Assembly (NCBI GenBank): GCA_030490835.1 | Contig: CM059971.1 | Coordinates: 23,677,817-23,741,816, forward strand | Length of the DNA: 64,000 bases | Direction of reading: 5' to 3' | Origin: Annona cherimola | Taxonomy: Eukaryota > Streptophyta > Magnoliopsida > Magnoliales > Annonaceae | Shown: positions 12,401 to 22,480 of the stretch, piece by piece | Layout: the number at the start of each line of letters is the position of its first letter | How positions within the stretch are numbered: position 1 is the first letter of the stretch | Made by a program: the position numbers and the translations under genes | The notes under the pieces: generated by a model | Told to the model about the DNA's origin: nothing | The model's input: only the letters and a program-made list of their open reading frames with translations | The model's database searches: none

Positions 12401-12973
12401 TTTTTTATTTTTTATTTATTTACTTTTTTAGAAAAAGTCAAAAGTAGCTTTTAATGAAAGTTAAGCTACTTTTTAATTTTGCATTTGGCGCTTCGTCTTA
12501 TCCTTTGATTCAGGATTTTCATCACATCTTAATCCATTCATCATGTCCATCATGAATTTTTAACCATCCATAAAAAATTTCATCTAATTCCGACACCCGG
12601 ATTGCAATTTATGAATTTTTTTCTATTTTTCCACAAAAATCCAAATTTGGATTAAAATATCCAAAAGTAATACTATTTTGTCTTGTAGTGATTAATTCTC
12701 CTTTTGACTTTTTGTGATTAGGTTAATCAAGTGATTAACTCTTAATCTCATATCTTAATCCACAATTACTATGCACGTTTACTATTCACGTGCACTATTC
12801 ACGTGCACTATTCACGGGATTAAATTCCTAATTGCATTATTTCAATCTCCAATACACATATCTATCAATATAATTCATGAATTTTCATTTATTCATAAAA
12901 TAATTACAAAATTATAAATATTGAAATGACGCGTATACGGTCGAAATGATGCGTATACGGTCGGGGTTTCACA
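9425..12973 (-). repeat. 3' LTR of the gag-only element
   Basis: In element orientation it starts TGTGAAACCCCGACC at 12973 and ends GAGGC.GGGGCGCCACA at 9425. Its U3 holds two copies of GCGTATACGGTCG (12928-12963), a tandem CACTATTCACGTG array (about 12775-12818), GTTCAC/TACTGT repeats (about 11408-11490) and a TATA box near 12080. It is AT-rich without supported coding; small ORFs appear identically in the other LTR and look random. Confidence 0.93.
12080..12089 (-). promoter_or_regulatory. TATA box in gag-only element LTR (left copy)
   Basis: On the minus strand the sequence reads CACTATAAATAGGG, a near-ideal plant TATA box, followed 3' by GC-richer sequence and a CT-rich leader. Position and orientation agree with transcription toward the gag gene. 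Confidence 0.7.
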
Positions 12974-12995
12974 ATTCTCCCCCCCTTACAATAGG
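12974..12995 (-). promoter_or_regulatory. Polypurine tract of the gag-only element
   Basis: The minus strand reads GTAAGGGGGGGAGAAT directly before the 3' LTR start TGTGAAAC. It is the expected primer for plus-strand DNA synthesis. Confidence 0.85.
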
Positions 12996-13214
12996 TTTCG
13001 TCCCGAAACCTGTTACAACCCATCATACTTCTGCTGCGCCTTTATACACTATTCATTTCTTCTATTAACAGTGCAGGAGTAGTTGGTATGGAAATCATAT
13101 AATGTCGTCATTAACTAAATCATCATCCATACCTGCAACTTCTTCTTCTCCTTGTTCTTGTGACTCTTCGTGAGTCAATGCATACATCCGCACTGGGTTA
13201 GTAGAGGTACCCTG

Positions 13215-14480
13215 TTAATGAGCAGCCATATTCTTTTGCTGGGCAGATTTCCCTTGACCTCTTGCTTCTTTGTTTGGACATTTAGTGGCAACGTGTCCTA
13301 CTTGATCACAAATGAAGCACTTTAATAATTTTGCCTCAGCACTTCTGCAGTTTTTGGCTATATGCCCTATCCGACCACACTTAAAACATTTGTTAGAACC
13401 CTTTAAGCATTTGCCAAAATGATATTTTTGACAATTTCTACACATTGGAGCACCTACTGGAATGGAGTTTGACTTCATTATTCTTGTTACTATCTTCTTG
13501 CTCCTTTCTTTTCCCATATCATGCTCCTTGGTGTCAAATTTAAATTGCTCTTTTTCTTCTTGGGTTCTTAATGTTTCTAATTCTAAGGCTCTTGCACTTT
13601 CTATGCTTGCGGCATAATCTCTAATCAAATGAGGTGCAAGGCCTTCTCTTAAACACGACTTCAACCCTTGCTGAAACCTTTGTGCCTTATTCTCGGGCAC
13701 ATTTGCTATCCATGGAACAAATCTTACCAGGGCATTAAATTTTGTAGCATATTCTGTAACAGTCATCTCGCCCTGACATAATTGTTCAAATTCAATCACC
13801 TTTTGACTTTGGAGACCTGCCGGAAGGTACTCCTTATTAAATTCTTCCAAAAATTTTTGCCACGTTACTTCCTCCGAGTGTGGCATAGTAACTAGTAAGG
13901 TTTCCCACCATTCATAGGCATCCCCAACCAATAAATGGGTGGCGCATAATAACTTCTGTTGATCAATGCATGGGGAGATTCTAAATAACTTCTTGATCTC
14001 AATTATCCATTGCTCGGCTTTAATAGGATCCATTTCACCTGCAAACTTAGGGGGATGTTGTGCTAAGAAAGCACTAATAGCCCTTCTATCAGCTTCTAAT
14101 AGGCTATCTTCCATTATAGGGGTAGGGTTGACCAATGGGCCGATTCTTTCCCTATCCTTGTTTCCTAGCTGGGCATGTTGATGTTCCTCCCATAGTCCTC
14201 GGATCATGCCCATTGCTTGTGTTGTCCACTGCTGCATTGCTTTCTCCACAGCTGCAGCTACTATTTCTTCTATTTGTCTTTCTTGGTTAGTTCCTTTTTC
14301 TATATGGGGTTCAGAACTAACCTCTTCTCGTCGTTGACGAGTCCTTGAACCTGATTGTTCCTCCTGCCTTGGTTGCTTAGACCTATTACTGGTCTCTCCT
14401 TTTTCTCGTTGACTTACAACTTCATTATCTGTGACAGCTTTTCCTTTATTCAACCTAGCTCCTGCTCTGGTGATAGGCAT
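13215..14480 (-). CDS. gag: Gag protein of the gag-only element, intact
   Basis: A 421-residue Gag polyprotein would assemble virus-like particles in the cytoplasm. Residues 1-75 are charged and disordered (RQRREEVSSEP). Residues about 150-265 form a retrotransposon gag domain (AEQWIIEIKKLFR, GDAYEWWETLL, WQKFLEEFNKEYLP, EYATKFNALVRFVPW) of Ty3/gypsy type. Three zinc knuckles follow: CRNCQKYHFGKC at 347-358 (spacing shortened), CFKCGRIGHIAKNC at 365-378 and CFICDQVGHVATKC at 388-401. The tail is basic. Start MPITRAGARLNKGK is the first ATG of the open frame, about 350 nt downstream of the primer site. There is no frame leading into protease or RT; the stop is about 240 bp before the 3' LTR. 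An intact gag without pol suggests selection for Gag, or very recent origin, with pol supplied in trans. Confidence 0.93.
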   Translation of the reverse strand: MPITRAGARLNKGKAVTDNEVVSQREKGETSNRSKQPRQEEQSGSRTRQRREEVSSEPHIEKGTNQERQIEEIVAAAVEKAMQQWTTQAMGMIRGLWEEHQHAQLGNKDRERIGPLVNPTPIMEDSLLEADRRAISAFLAQHPPKFAGEMDPIKAEQWIIEIKKLFRISPCIDQQKLLCATHLLVGDAYEWWETLLVTMPHSEEVTWQKFLEEFNKEYLPAGLQSQKVIEFEQLCQGEMTVTEYATKFNALVRFVPWIANVPENKAQRFQQGLKSCLREGLAPHLIRDYAASIESARALELETLRTQEEKEQFKFDTKEHDMGKERSKKIVTRIMKSNSIPVGAPMCRNCQKYHFGKCLKGSNKCFKCGRIGHIAKNCRSAEAKLLKCFICDQVGHVATKCPNKEARGQGKSAQQKNMAAH

Positions 14481-14833
14481 CTTTCTATATATTCAAAAAT
14501 CATATCATTAATATAATTAATCATATTAATCATGCATACTTATCATACAAGTGTAAAATATTTTCACTTGTATTTAAAACGATCTACATTCATTTATTAT
14601 TTGAAAAGTCAAAAAGAGACTTTTGCTATTTTCTCTATCCCTTTCTTACCACATATACTCTACTTAGCTAGTGCTAGACCAACCAAGTCATCTTTACTTT
14701 TCTTCTTTCCACTTCTATTTATCAATCAAAATTTTGATATCATCTTCTATGGTATAAAATCTATCCTTTCATCATTCATTGTTTTCTCTTTTTTTCCCGC
14801 CTATTTACCAATCCTTGCTCTGATACCAACTTC
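14481..14833 (-). promoter_or_regulatory. Leader and primer binding site of the gag-only element
   Basis: The 353-bp leader lies between the 5' LTR and the gag start. The plus-strand bases GCTCTGATACCA at 14817-14828 read TGGTATCAGAGC on the minus strand, an initiator Met-tRNA primer site five bases inside the LTR end. The rest is AT-rich and any packaging signal would lie here, but none is identifiable by eye. Confidence 0.85.
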
Positions 14834-17800
14834 TGTGGCGCCCCGAACCGAGGCGTCACATTTGCCCTTACTCCAAGATCTTGTCGATTGGTAAGTGTGA
14901 ATCAGGATTGTTGCCCTGATCACGCGGCGGGTACTTAATTCGATCTCGTCAAAATTTTTTTTCTTTTTCTTTCATCACATAAAGACACATACTTATCATC
15001 AAATCTCAATTATCATTGATAACATTCATACTTGTTTTTGTACAATACAGGTTATTTTAACCTGAACATTTTATACATACATAATTTGAAAACTCCTCAT
15101 CATATGTTCATGTCATACCATATATGGATCAACATATCATAAAATTTTCTTCATACCTTCTTTTTCCTTTTCTTCTTGACCTGTGTCGTACCTGTCTATG
15201 GTTTGAAAAGCAAAACGTGAGTCGAAACTCAGTAAGCAAGTGTTTTTCATTTAAATGCATTTCTCCTGTTCAATAGTAGACACTTATCAAGTGATCTACT
15301 ATCAACCAGTAGAAACCTTTTTCATAAAATCTTTCATAAAACATATGCTTGCAAACTTAACATATAGACCTCTTTTTCATAATCATAAAAACGTTTTCAT
15401 AAAACTTCCTTTTTCCAAGGACATTCTCATGTCCTTAAAACATTTTCCATAAAATCTTTTCAAAACAAGCATATGCAACATACATGATGTTTCTGTCCGT
15501 CTGGCAGGTGACACTTACCAAGTGATCACTCTTTCCTACTTAGGAGAGAAACCATTTCATTTGATAACTCGCGAGCTAAGCAGTTATCCGTGTTCATCTC
15601 CCATTTCAGGGAGGGCGCCGCCGGCATTTCGCCTTTTGAAGCGACTTGGCCTATGTAGAGGGGGCCCATCTTGCAACCGCGTCCGGTCTGCATATCCTCT
15701 ACAATAAACCTAGTACATAGCTCATGTGCACATTCTTCACGTTCATATGCTAGCATGCTTTTTATAAAACCCCACAGACCTTAATCTGTGTCTTTTTCCT
15801 TTTCAAAATCTGATGCTAGCATAACCTTTCAAAATAGTACAGACCTCGGCCTGTATTTCTATCTCTAACTTGATAACTCGGCATAGCTCAAGTTAACAAG
15901 TTAATAAAAATATTTTGTAAGGATGACCAACCTTAAATAAATTTAAAAACATTTAAATGACACATTCTTAAAACATTTGAAATATTTGAGAAATAATAAA
16001 TTTGAAACATTGCTAAAAAATGTTTATAAATCATTTTTGATCGGTAAAACAATTTTGAAAAACATTTTAATATTTGGAAACCAAAGACTTTGGAAACATT
16101 TTTCTTCTCGTTTCTAGATTTTTCTTGAACAAAGGATATACTAATGCATAATTCATTTTTATATATATATATCATATTCTTTGTCCACATAACACTTAAG
16201 TTTCTTCTATACGAAGATATGCTTGTATGATCCTTTGGTCATTTAAAAGAAATCTTCATTTAAATCGGTTATTGGTTGGCCTTCCTTAAATCCGTTTCAA
16301 AACATTTTAATAAATCATTTTAAATTCATTCGATAAAACAAAATACTATTTTGGAAATCAAAACTTTTCCTTTTCCATTATAATGCAACTATTTCCATAT
16401 TTCTCTTCATTTATAAGGATTTGCTTATGATAAAGCAATTCCCACATACTTCAACATTTCTTGTTACTTCCATATGAATTTGCTTATAATCAAGCAAATT
16501 TGACATATTCCATAGTTGCACTATATAAAAATCATTTTCAAAAGTTTGCTTGCTTACCTTTGCTTTGCTTTAATCCGACTCCTTTATCCTTTCCTTTCCT
16601 TTTCCTATACAAGTGAAAAGGATATACATACTTTATCATGCATATTTTATATTTATTTATGACCTTATTTTCCACCATAATTTTTTTATAGAGGTTATCC
16701 TTAAAAATGCGTGATCATCATTTTCTTATATGGATTTTTATCCATAAATCCTTAAAAATTCAATCCATATATCCTCATAAAATATAAAAATAAATCTAAA
16801 ATTTTCTCCAAAATCATGTTGTTCACTGTAGCAAATTACTGTAGCATACCACTGTTCATCCGTGGTTACTGTTCACAGCAACGTGGTTACTGTTCATGGG
16901 TTTCAAAAATTGATATTTTTTCCAAAAATAAAAAATACCATGACATACCTTATGCCTAGTATATCATTGGACATTTCATATATTTTGAATTTATCATCAT
17001 TTACTTGGCCAAAAAAATCATTTTCTCCATATACTAAAAATCAACATAAATTCACTTAAGCATAATCCTTAATTCCAAAAATCATGAAATTAATATATCA
17101 TTATTCCAACATCATATTTATCATAATAATACATCCCAAATCATCGTTTATCAATTTTGGAGCATTATTTTCACATATCATAGGCTATCTTCCCAAATAC
17201 CCTATCTTCGCTCCAAATTTTTGATGTTTTGGCATAATTCCATTTAAACATTATATCTATACTTATTTTCTCATGCTTGGGGATTATCTAAGCATGGTTT
17301 TACCTTACTTAATATCCCAAAGAAATTTGGGTAGAAATCACTTACCCGAAGCGGAGATACGCCTCTTTTTCTCACGCTTTCTCTCTCTAACTTTCTCCTT
17401 CTTTCTCTAAAGGGAAAAAACGTGTTTGGGGGTGGAAAATGAGCTCTTGCTCAAGCTTGGGACTGCCTTGGTCGTTCACCCCTTGATCCCTATTTATAGT
17501 GCTTGATTTTTCATGAATTTGGAATTTACCCCCTTGCTTTTGAGGTATTTAATTATAAATTGGTACTTCTTTTTAATTTTAGAAATTGCATTGAGCCAAG
17601 AGCTGCCCACCCTATGCCTGCTCCATCAGCCCTATGCAGCCCTATTTTTACCTATTTTTATTATTTTTTATTTAATTAATTTTAAGCTAATTAAATCTAA
17701 ACCGTTAATTTAGGATTTGGATGATTTTGAGCCATTGATTAAAGTCACATGGTCCAATAATTGCCCCTGCCCACGTCCAGCAGCAGCAGCAATGCATTTA

Positions 17801-18383
17801 ATTTTTTATTTTTTTTATTTTTTATTTATTTACTTTTTTAGAAAAAGTCAAAAGTAGCTTTTAATGAAAGTTAAGCTACTTTTTAATTTTGCATTTGGCG
17901 CTTCGTCTTATCCTTTGATTCAGGATTTTCATCACATCTTAATCCATTCATCATGTCCATCATGAATTTTTAACCATCCATAAAAAATTTCATCTAATTC
18001 CGACACCCGGATTGCAATTTATGAATTTTTTTCTATTTTTCCACAAAAATCCAAATTTGGATTAAAATATCCAAAAGTAATACTATTTTGTCTTGTAGTG
18101 ATTAATTCTCCTTTTGACTTTTTGTGATTAGGTTAATCAAGTGATTAACTCTTAATCTCATATCTTAATCCACAATTACTATGCACGTTTACTATTCACG
18201 TGCACTATTCACGTGCACTATTCACGGGATTAAATTCCTAATTGCATTATTTCAATCTCCAATACACATATCTATCAATATAATTCATGAATTTTCATTT
18301 ATTCATAAAATAATTACAAAATTATAAATATTGAAATGACGCGTATACGGTCGAAATGATGCGTATACGGTCGGGGTTTCACA
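14834..18383 (-). repeat. 5' LTR of the gag-only element
   Basis: This 3550-bp LTR is almost identical to 9425-12973 with a 5409/5410-base offset. It carries the same TATA box (17490-17499), GCGTATACGGTCG pair and CACGTG array (about 18185-18228). As the 5' LTR in element orientation it would drive gag transcription on the minus strand. It ends at the GAAAC duplication, after which Sirevirus 1 pol resumes. Confidence 0.93.
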
Positions 18384-18388
18384 GAAAC

Positions 18389-19729
18389 AAAGCTAGACTT
18401 GTGGCAAAGGGATACTCACAAGAAGAAGGAATAAATTTTGAAGAATCCTATGCCCCGGTTGCTAGATTGGAAGCAATTCGCATCTTACTAGCTTTTGCAT
18501 CTCACATGAACTTTAAATTATTTCAAATGGATGTTAAAAGTGCATTTCTGAATGGATATATAAATGAAGAGGTGTATGTAGAACAACCACCTGGATTTGA
18601 AGAAAAAGATCAATCTAAATTTGTGTACAAGTTAACCAAAGCATTATATGGATTAAAACAAGCTCCAAGGGCTTGGTATGATAGATTGAGCAAATTTCTG
18701 ATTGATCATGATTTTCAAAAAGGCAAGGTAGACACCACTTTGTTTATCAAATATAAAGAAAAGGATATATTGATCATTCAAATTTATGTTGATGATATCA
18801 TTTTCGGTGCTACTAATGAAATACTTTGTCAAGAATTTTCTGAGCTTATGCAGAAGGAATTTGAGATGAGCATGATGGGGGAGCTGAATTTCTTCCTTGG
18901 ACTGCAAATCAAGCAATTAAATGAAGGAATTTTCATCAACCAGTCCAAGTATATTAAAGAAATGCTGAAGAAGTTTGGCATGGAAAATAGCAAAGGAGCA
19001 AACACCCCTATGAGTTCAACAATTAAAATCGACAAAGATGAAAAGGGAAAAATAGTTGATTTAAAATTGTATAGAAGCATGATAGGTTCATTGTTGTATT
19101 TAACTGCTTCTAGGCCTGATATATTGTTTAGTGTGTGTATGTGCTCTAGATTTCAATCATGTCCAAAAGAATCACACTTGGTAGCTGTGAAAAGAATTTT
19201 TAGATACCTAGTTGACACTACCAATATAGGACTTTGGTATCCAAAGGGCTCTAATTTTGATCTAATCGGCTACTCGGATGCGGATTTTGCTAGTTACAAA
19301 GTAGATAGAAAAAGCACTAGTGGAACATGTCAATTTCTTGGGAACATGTTGGTTTCATGGTTTTCAAGAAAACAAACTAGTGTTGCTCTATCTACGGCGG
19401 AAGCCGAATACATTGCCGCCGGGAGCTGTTGTGCTCAATTACTTTGGATGAAACAGCAACTTAGGGACTATGGCATGGACTTTAAAGATATAACCATTAA
19501 ATGTGATAATACTAGTGCCATATGTCTAACCAAGAATCCAGTCTTGCATTCTAGGACCAAACATATAGACCTTAGACATCATTTTATTAGAGAACATGTG
19601 GAAAATCATGACATATGTTTGGTATATGTAAGAACAGAGGATCAAATTGCAGATATATTCACAAAGCCCCTAGCAAAAGAAGCATTTTATAAAATTAGGA
19701 ATGACATGGGAATGATTGAGTTAGGCTAG
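18389..19729 (+). pseudogene. pol: pol of Sirevirus 1, 3' part (RT and RNase H)
   Basis: This continues the frame cut at 9424. RT motifs are [34 protein letters not shown] and the catalytic [11 protein letters not shown] (YVDD, near 18784). RNase H motifs are [35 protein letters not shown] and [13 protein letters not shown]. The frame is open to a TAG at 19727 after MGMIELG, the usual C-terminus in this lineage. This half has no internal stop, so the loss of function comes from the upstream TAA and the 9-kb insertion. Confidence 0.93.
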
Positions 19730-19737
19730 CATAAACT

Positions 19738-20041
19738 CAGGGGGAGCACATGTTTAGGGGGAGCAAACCCACCTATCTCTTTCTTTACCCTCTAACTTTT
19801 TTATATATTGACAAAAAAGGGGAGAAGAGTAGGATTTGATATAAGTCCAAAGGGGGAGAAGAGTAGGACAAAGGGGGAGAAGAGTAGGATATGGTTGGGA
19901 AGAAGAGTTTAAATGTTTTCAACTTGAAAGTTTGCATGAGCATATATTTGTTAAATGTTGAAAGTTTGCTAAACATATTATTTAAGCAATTAAAAGGTAT
20001 TTACTCAAATCGGTTTTGTCAATCATCAAAAAGGGGGAGAC
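19738..20041 (+). promoter_or_regulatory. Multiple polypurine tracts before Sirevirus 1 3' LTR
   Basis: Six purine tracts of the type AAAGGGGGAG occur between the pol stop and the LTR, near 19738, 19755, 19812, 19849, 19870 and 20028. The last (AAAAAGGGGGAGAC) abuts the LTR and is the likely functional primer. Repeated tracts of this type are described for Sireviruses. There is no extra ORF here, unlike in the second copy. Confidence 0.85.
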
Positions 20042-20169
20042 TGTTGGAAATATATGGAAAATAAGCTAAATCTATGTTTTGATGATTAACAAATCAATTT
20101 GAGTAAGTCTTGGCTACTAACATGTTTGTGGAAATGTTTAAGGTATATACGTTTGAAGAAAATAGAGCA

Positions 20170-21005
20170 TGGAAGCCAAGTCGTACCTCAAGTCGACTCA
20201 AAGATAGACTTCAAAAAGCCAAAACCGTCCAGAGTTGAAAATAGGAGAAGAGCAAGTGAAGTCGCAGGCCAAGTCGACTCCACTTGCGATTTGGGAAGCC
20301 AAGTCGCGGACGAAGTCGACTCCAGCATCGACTTCAGACGGGGGAAACTCTCCAGAGTCGAATTCGGGACAGCGAAGTGCCGAAGTCGCACCCCAAGTCG
20401 ACTCCACGTGCGACTTAAGGTGAAGTCGCAGACGAAGTCAACTCCGACATGGACTTGGATCGGGCAGAGGAGATTTTTCAGAAGACAAGATGGATTAAAT
20501 GATTTCAAGATCAATATTAAGATTCTCAAGTCCAAGGCAAAGCTCCAAGCATATTTTCAAATTATGAATATTAATGAATCAAAGGCAAAATCAACCAATA
20601 CAAAGTCTCCAAGATTCACAAGGTCTACAAAGAAGAAGAACAAACCAAGAAGATTGTTCGAGTTCAAGACTCATGAGTTCAAAAGTTTGCAAATCATGGA
20701 GCTAATGAAAGCAAGACACAATGATCCAAAAAGTAATACAAAAATGCAAAAGAACTAAAGGCATGAAGAAGACTAAGCAAAAGAAAGAGCTTTCCAAGTT
20801 TTCAAGTTCATAAAGCCAACTGCCGAGGTGAAGTCGCACCCGAAGTCGACTTCACCTGCGACTTGGGTCAAGTCGATGCCCAAGTCGACTTAATCTGGAA
20901 CTTGAAGTTGCGACGGAAAAGCGAAGTCGCACCCGAAGTCGACTCCATCTGCGACTTGGGCGAAGTCGCATCCGAAGTCGACTCCGCATGCGACTTGGGT
21001 CGCAA
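20170..21005. repeat. GTCGAC palindrome array in Sirevirus 1 U3
   Basis: Two clusters (about 20175-20460 and 20825-21000) contain repeated AAGTCGACTC and AAGTCGAC-type sites interleaved with GCGACTTGGG and its complement, so neighbouring repeats form many short inverted repeats. They sit upstream of the TATA box at 21081. The related element at 49092-59898 has equivalent clusters in its LTRs. Confidence 0.85.
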
Positions 21006-21080
21006 CGGTCGGATATTATTCGAACGTTGGCGCATTAAATGCGCGCCACCTACCTTCAAACGTTCGGATTCCCTCCACAA

Positions 21081-21090
21081 TTATAAAAGG
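21081..21090 (+). promoter_or_regulatory. TATA box in Sirevirus 1 3' LTR
   Basis: TTATAAAAGG lies just downstream of the second GTCGAC cluster. Being in the only full LTR of this copy, it could start transcription outward into 21770 and beyond rather than through the element. Confidence 0.65.
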
Positions 21091-21769
21091 GATTGAATGT
21101 GAACGAGGGAAGTAGCTGAGAGTCATTGAATGAGCATAACTCCCATCCTTAAGAGCATTAAGTGATCAAGCCAACATTGAGAAGAAGAACTTCGCTTCAA
21201 ACTACAAGAGCTCAACTTCTGAATCTTCAAAGCCATTACTACAAGTTCTTCTCTGCGCCAAACTGTTTCTACACAACTGTAAAGTGTAGTTTCTTTTAAT
21301 TGTTTCTTTTTGTTGTACTGAACTTGATTTAGCTTGGGTAGCTAAGATCAAGTGGAAGCAAAGTAGTGCGTGATTGGAGTGAGACTCGTCACCTACTTGC
21401 GCTGTGTTATATGCCCCCTAGAGCTAGAATCTAGAAGAGAGCAAGAGGCTCTGGTTGTATATGCCCCCTAGAGCTAGAATCTAGAAGAGAGTGGAGACTC
21501 TAAGTTGTATTCGCGGAATACAATAGTGGAACCCAAGTCACAAGGAGTGTGAGCTTGAAAGAGTGGAGTAGGGAGGTTGCCCGAACCACTATAAAAACCT
21601 TGTCTACTTGATTTATATTTCTGCTCTCTACATTATCTTGCTTTCCATTTAGTTTCTTCATTAAGGGGACTAGATTAATCCGGGGTAAAGTTTCTGTTTA
21701 AGTTGTAAATTTTTAATTACCCAATTCACCTCTCCCCTCTTGGGTTTTGCCATCAACTCGGGACCAACA

Positions 21770-22480
21770 AAAATCATTTTGAACCAAGTATTAGATGAGT
21801 TTTATATACTAAAAATATCTAATTGTAATATAAATTAGGACAAATTCCAAATATATCCATCAATTTTGTCCTAATTCGAAATATGTCTACAAACTTTTAA
21901 AAATTCTTTTCATGCCCACATATTTTGACAAAATAAGTACTTACTACCCTATCTCTTCTCTTTCTCTTATTGCTATGGGTCATGTTTGATTCAACATTTC
22001 CTATGTTTTGGAGTTCACAAAAATCAATAGCTTCTCTAAACTAATTCACGTGGTCATCAAATCTGGAGTGTTGACTAATATATTTAGAGACTTTCACATT
22101 TTCATTAAAATCTCCTGTAACAGCTACAAAGACTTAAGTTTCTAGATGTGCACAGAAATTTGTCATCCTCTAATCGCTTTTACTTGGATCCTCAATTATA
22201 GCATCAATGTGGTAAGATGAATTGGATTTGACTACCAATTCCAACTCTTCACGACAGCTTTCATGAACTTCTTAAATGGGCCAACTTTCATGAATAAATC
22301 AAAATCTAACTATTGTCGATATTTAAAGTTTATTTATTATAGTATTAAAATCATTTTGAACCAAGTATTAGATGAGTTTTATATACTGAAAATATATAAT
22401 TGTAATATAAATTAGGACAAATTCCAAATATATCCATGAATTTTGTCCTAATTCTAAATATATCTACAAAGTTTTAAAAA
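21770..22480 (-). repeat. LINE endonuclease units, end of unit 3 and unit 4
   Basis: This continues the ~570-bp LINE-derived array interrupted by Sirevirus 1. It starts with AAATCATTTTGAACC, which matches the distal end of earlier units. A further endonuclease fragment follows at about 21940-22140, then the start of another unit to about 22480. Reading frames are more decayed than in units 1-2. Confidence 0.7.

Larger units (their letters stand above)
9425..18383 (-). mobile_element. Gag-only LTR retrotransposon (TR-GAG type), nested in Sirevirus 1 pol
   Basis: A minus-strand element of 8959 bp is flanked by the perfect duplication GAAAC (9420-9424 and 18384-18388). It has LTRs of 3549 bp (9425-12973) and 3550 bp (14834-18383), a Met-tRNA primer site, a polypurine tract and an internal domain of only 1860 bp holding a single gag gene. 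No protease, RT, RNase H or integrase motif is visible in the internal domain or the LTRs. By eye the LTRs differ by one substitution (near 9531/14941) and one T-run indel (near 9910/15320), so insertion is recent. Published plant TR-GAG elements have this layout; a Ty3/gypsy source is likely from the gag type. Confidence 0.92.
5526..21769 (+). mobile_element. Sirevirus-like Ty1/copia element 1, nested and decayed
   Basis: A plus-strand copia element has a 5'-truncated left LTR (5526-5765), Met-tRNA primer site, gag, pol split by a nested insertion (9425-18383), several polypurine tracts and a 1728-bp 3' LTR (20042-21769). Without the nested element and its target duplication about 7.3 kb remain. 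Sirevirus assignment rests on the PBS TGGTATCAGAGC, the RT/RNase H wording ([20 protein letters not shown]), a gag with zinc knuckle and long coiled coil, and repeated AAAGGGGGAG-type tracts before the 3' LTR, a reported Sirevirus hallmark. No left target duplication remains because the left end is deleted. Confidence 0.9.
20042..21769 (+). repeat. 3' LTR of Sirevirus 1
   Basis: The LTR begins TGTTGGAAATATATGG and ends CTCGGGACCAACA. The U3 holds many GTCGAC palindromes in the setting AAGTCGACTC with flanking GCGACTTGG arms (about 20175-21000). A TATA box TTATAAAAGG is at 21081-21090. Downstream, a segment with CCCCCTAGAGCTAGAATC is present twice (about 21410-21490). Apparent ORFs here are by-products of the GTCGAC repeats. 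Confidence 0.92.

Noticed and set aside
9425..12973. Small ORFs in the gag-only element LTRs (10112-10346, 11452-11649, 12103-12303 and their copies)
   Set aside because: Short, without domain wording and simply duplicated in the second LTR.
13966..14181. Plus-strand frame inside the gag gene
   Set aside because: It is the antisense shadow of the intact minus-strand gag, which has clear domain motifs.
20099..20758. 219-codon frame in the Sirevirus 1 3' LTR
   Set aside because: It spans the LTR start and GTCGAC repeats; the apparent peptide is made of repeated Val-Asp-Ser wording from those repeats.
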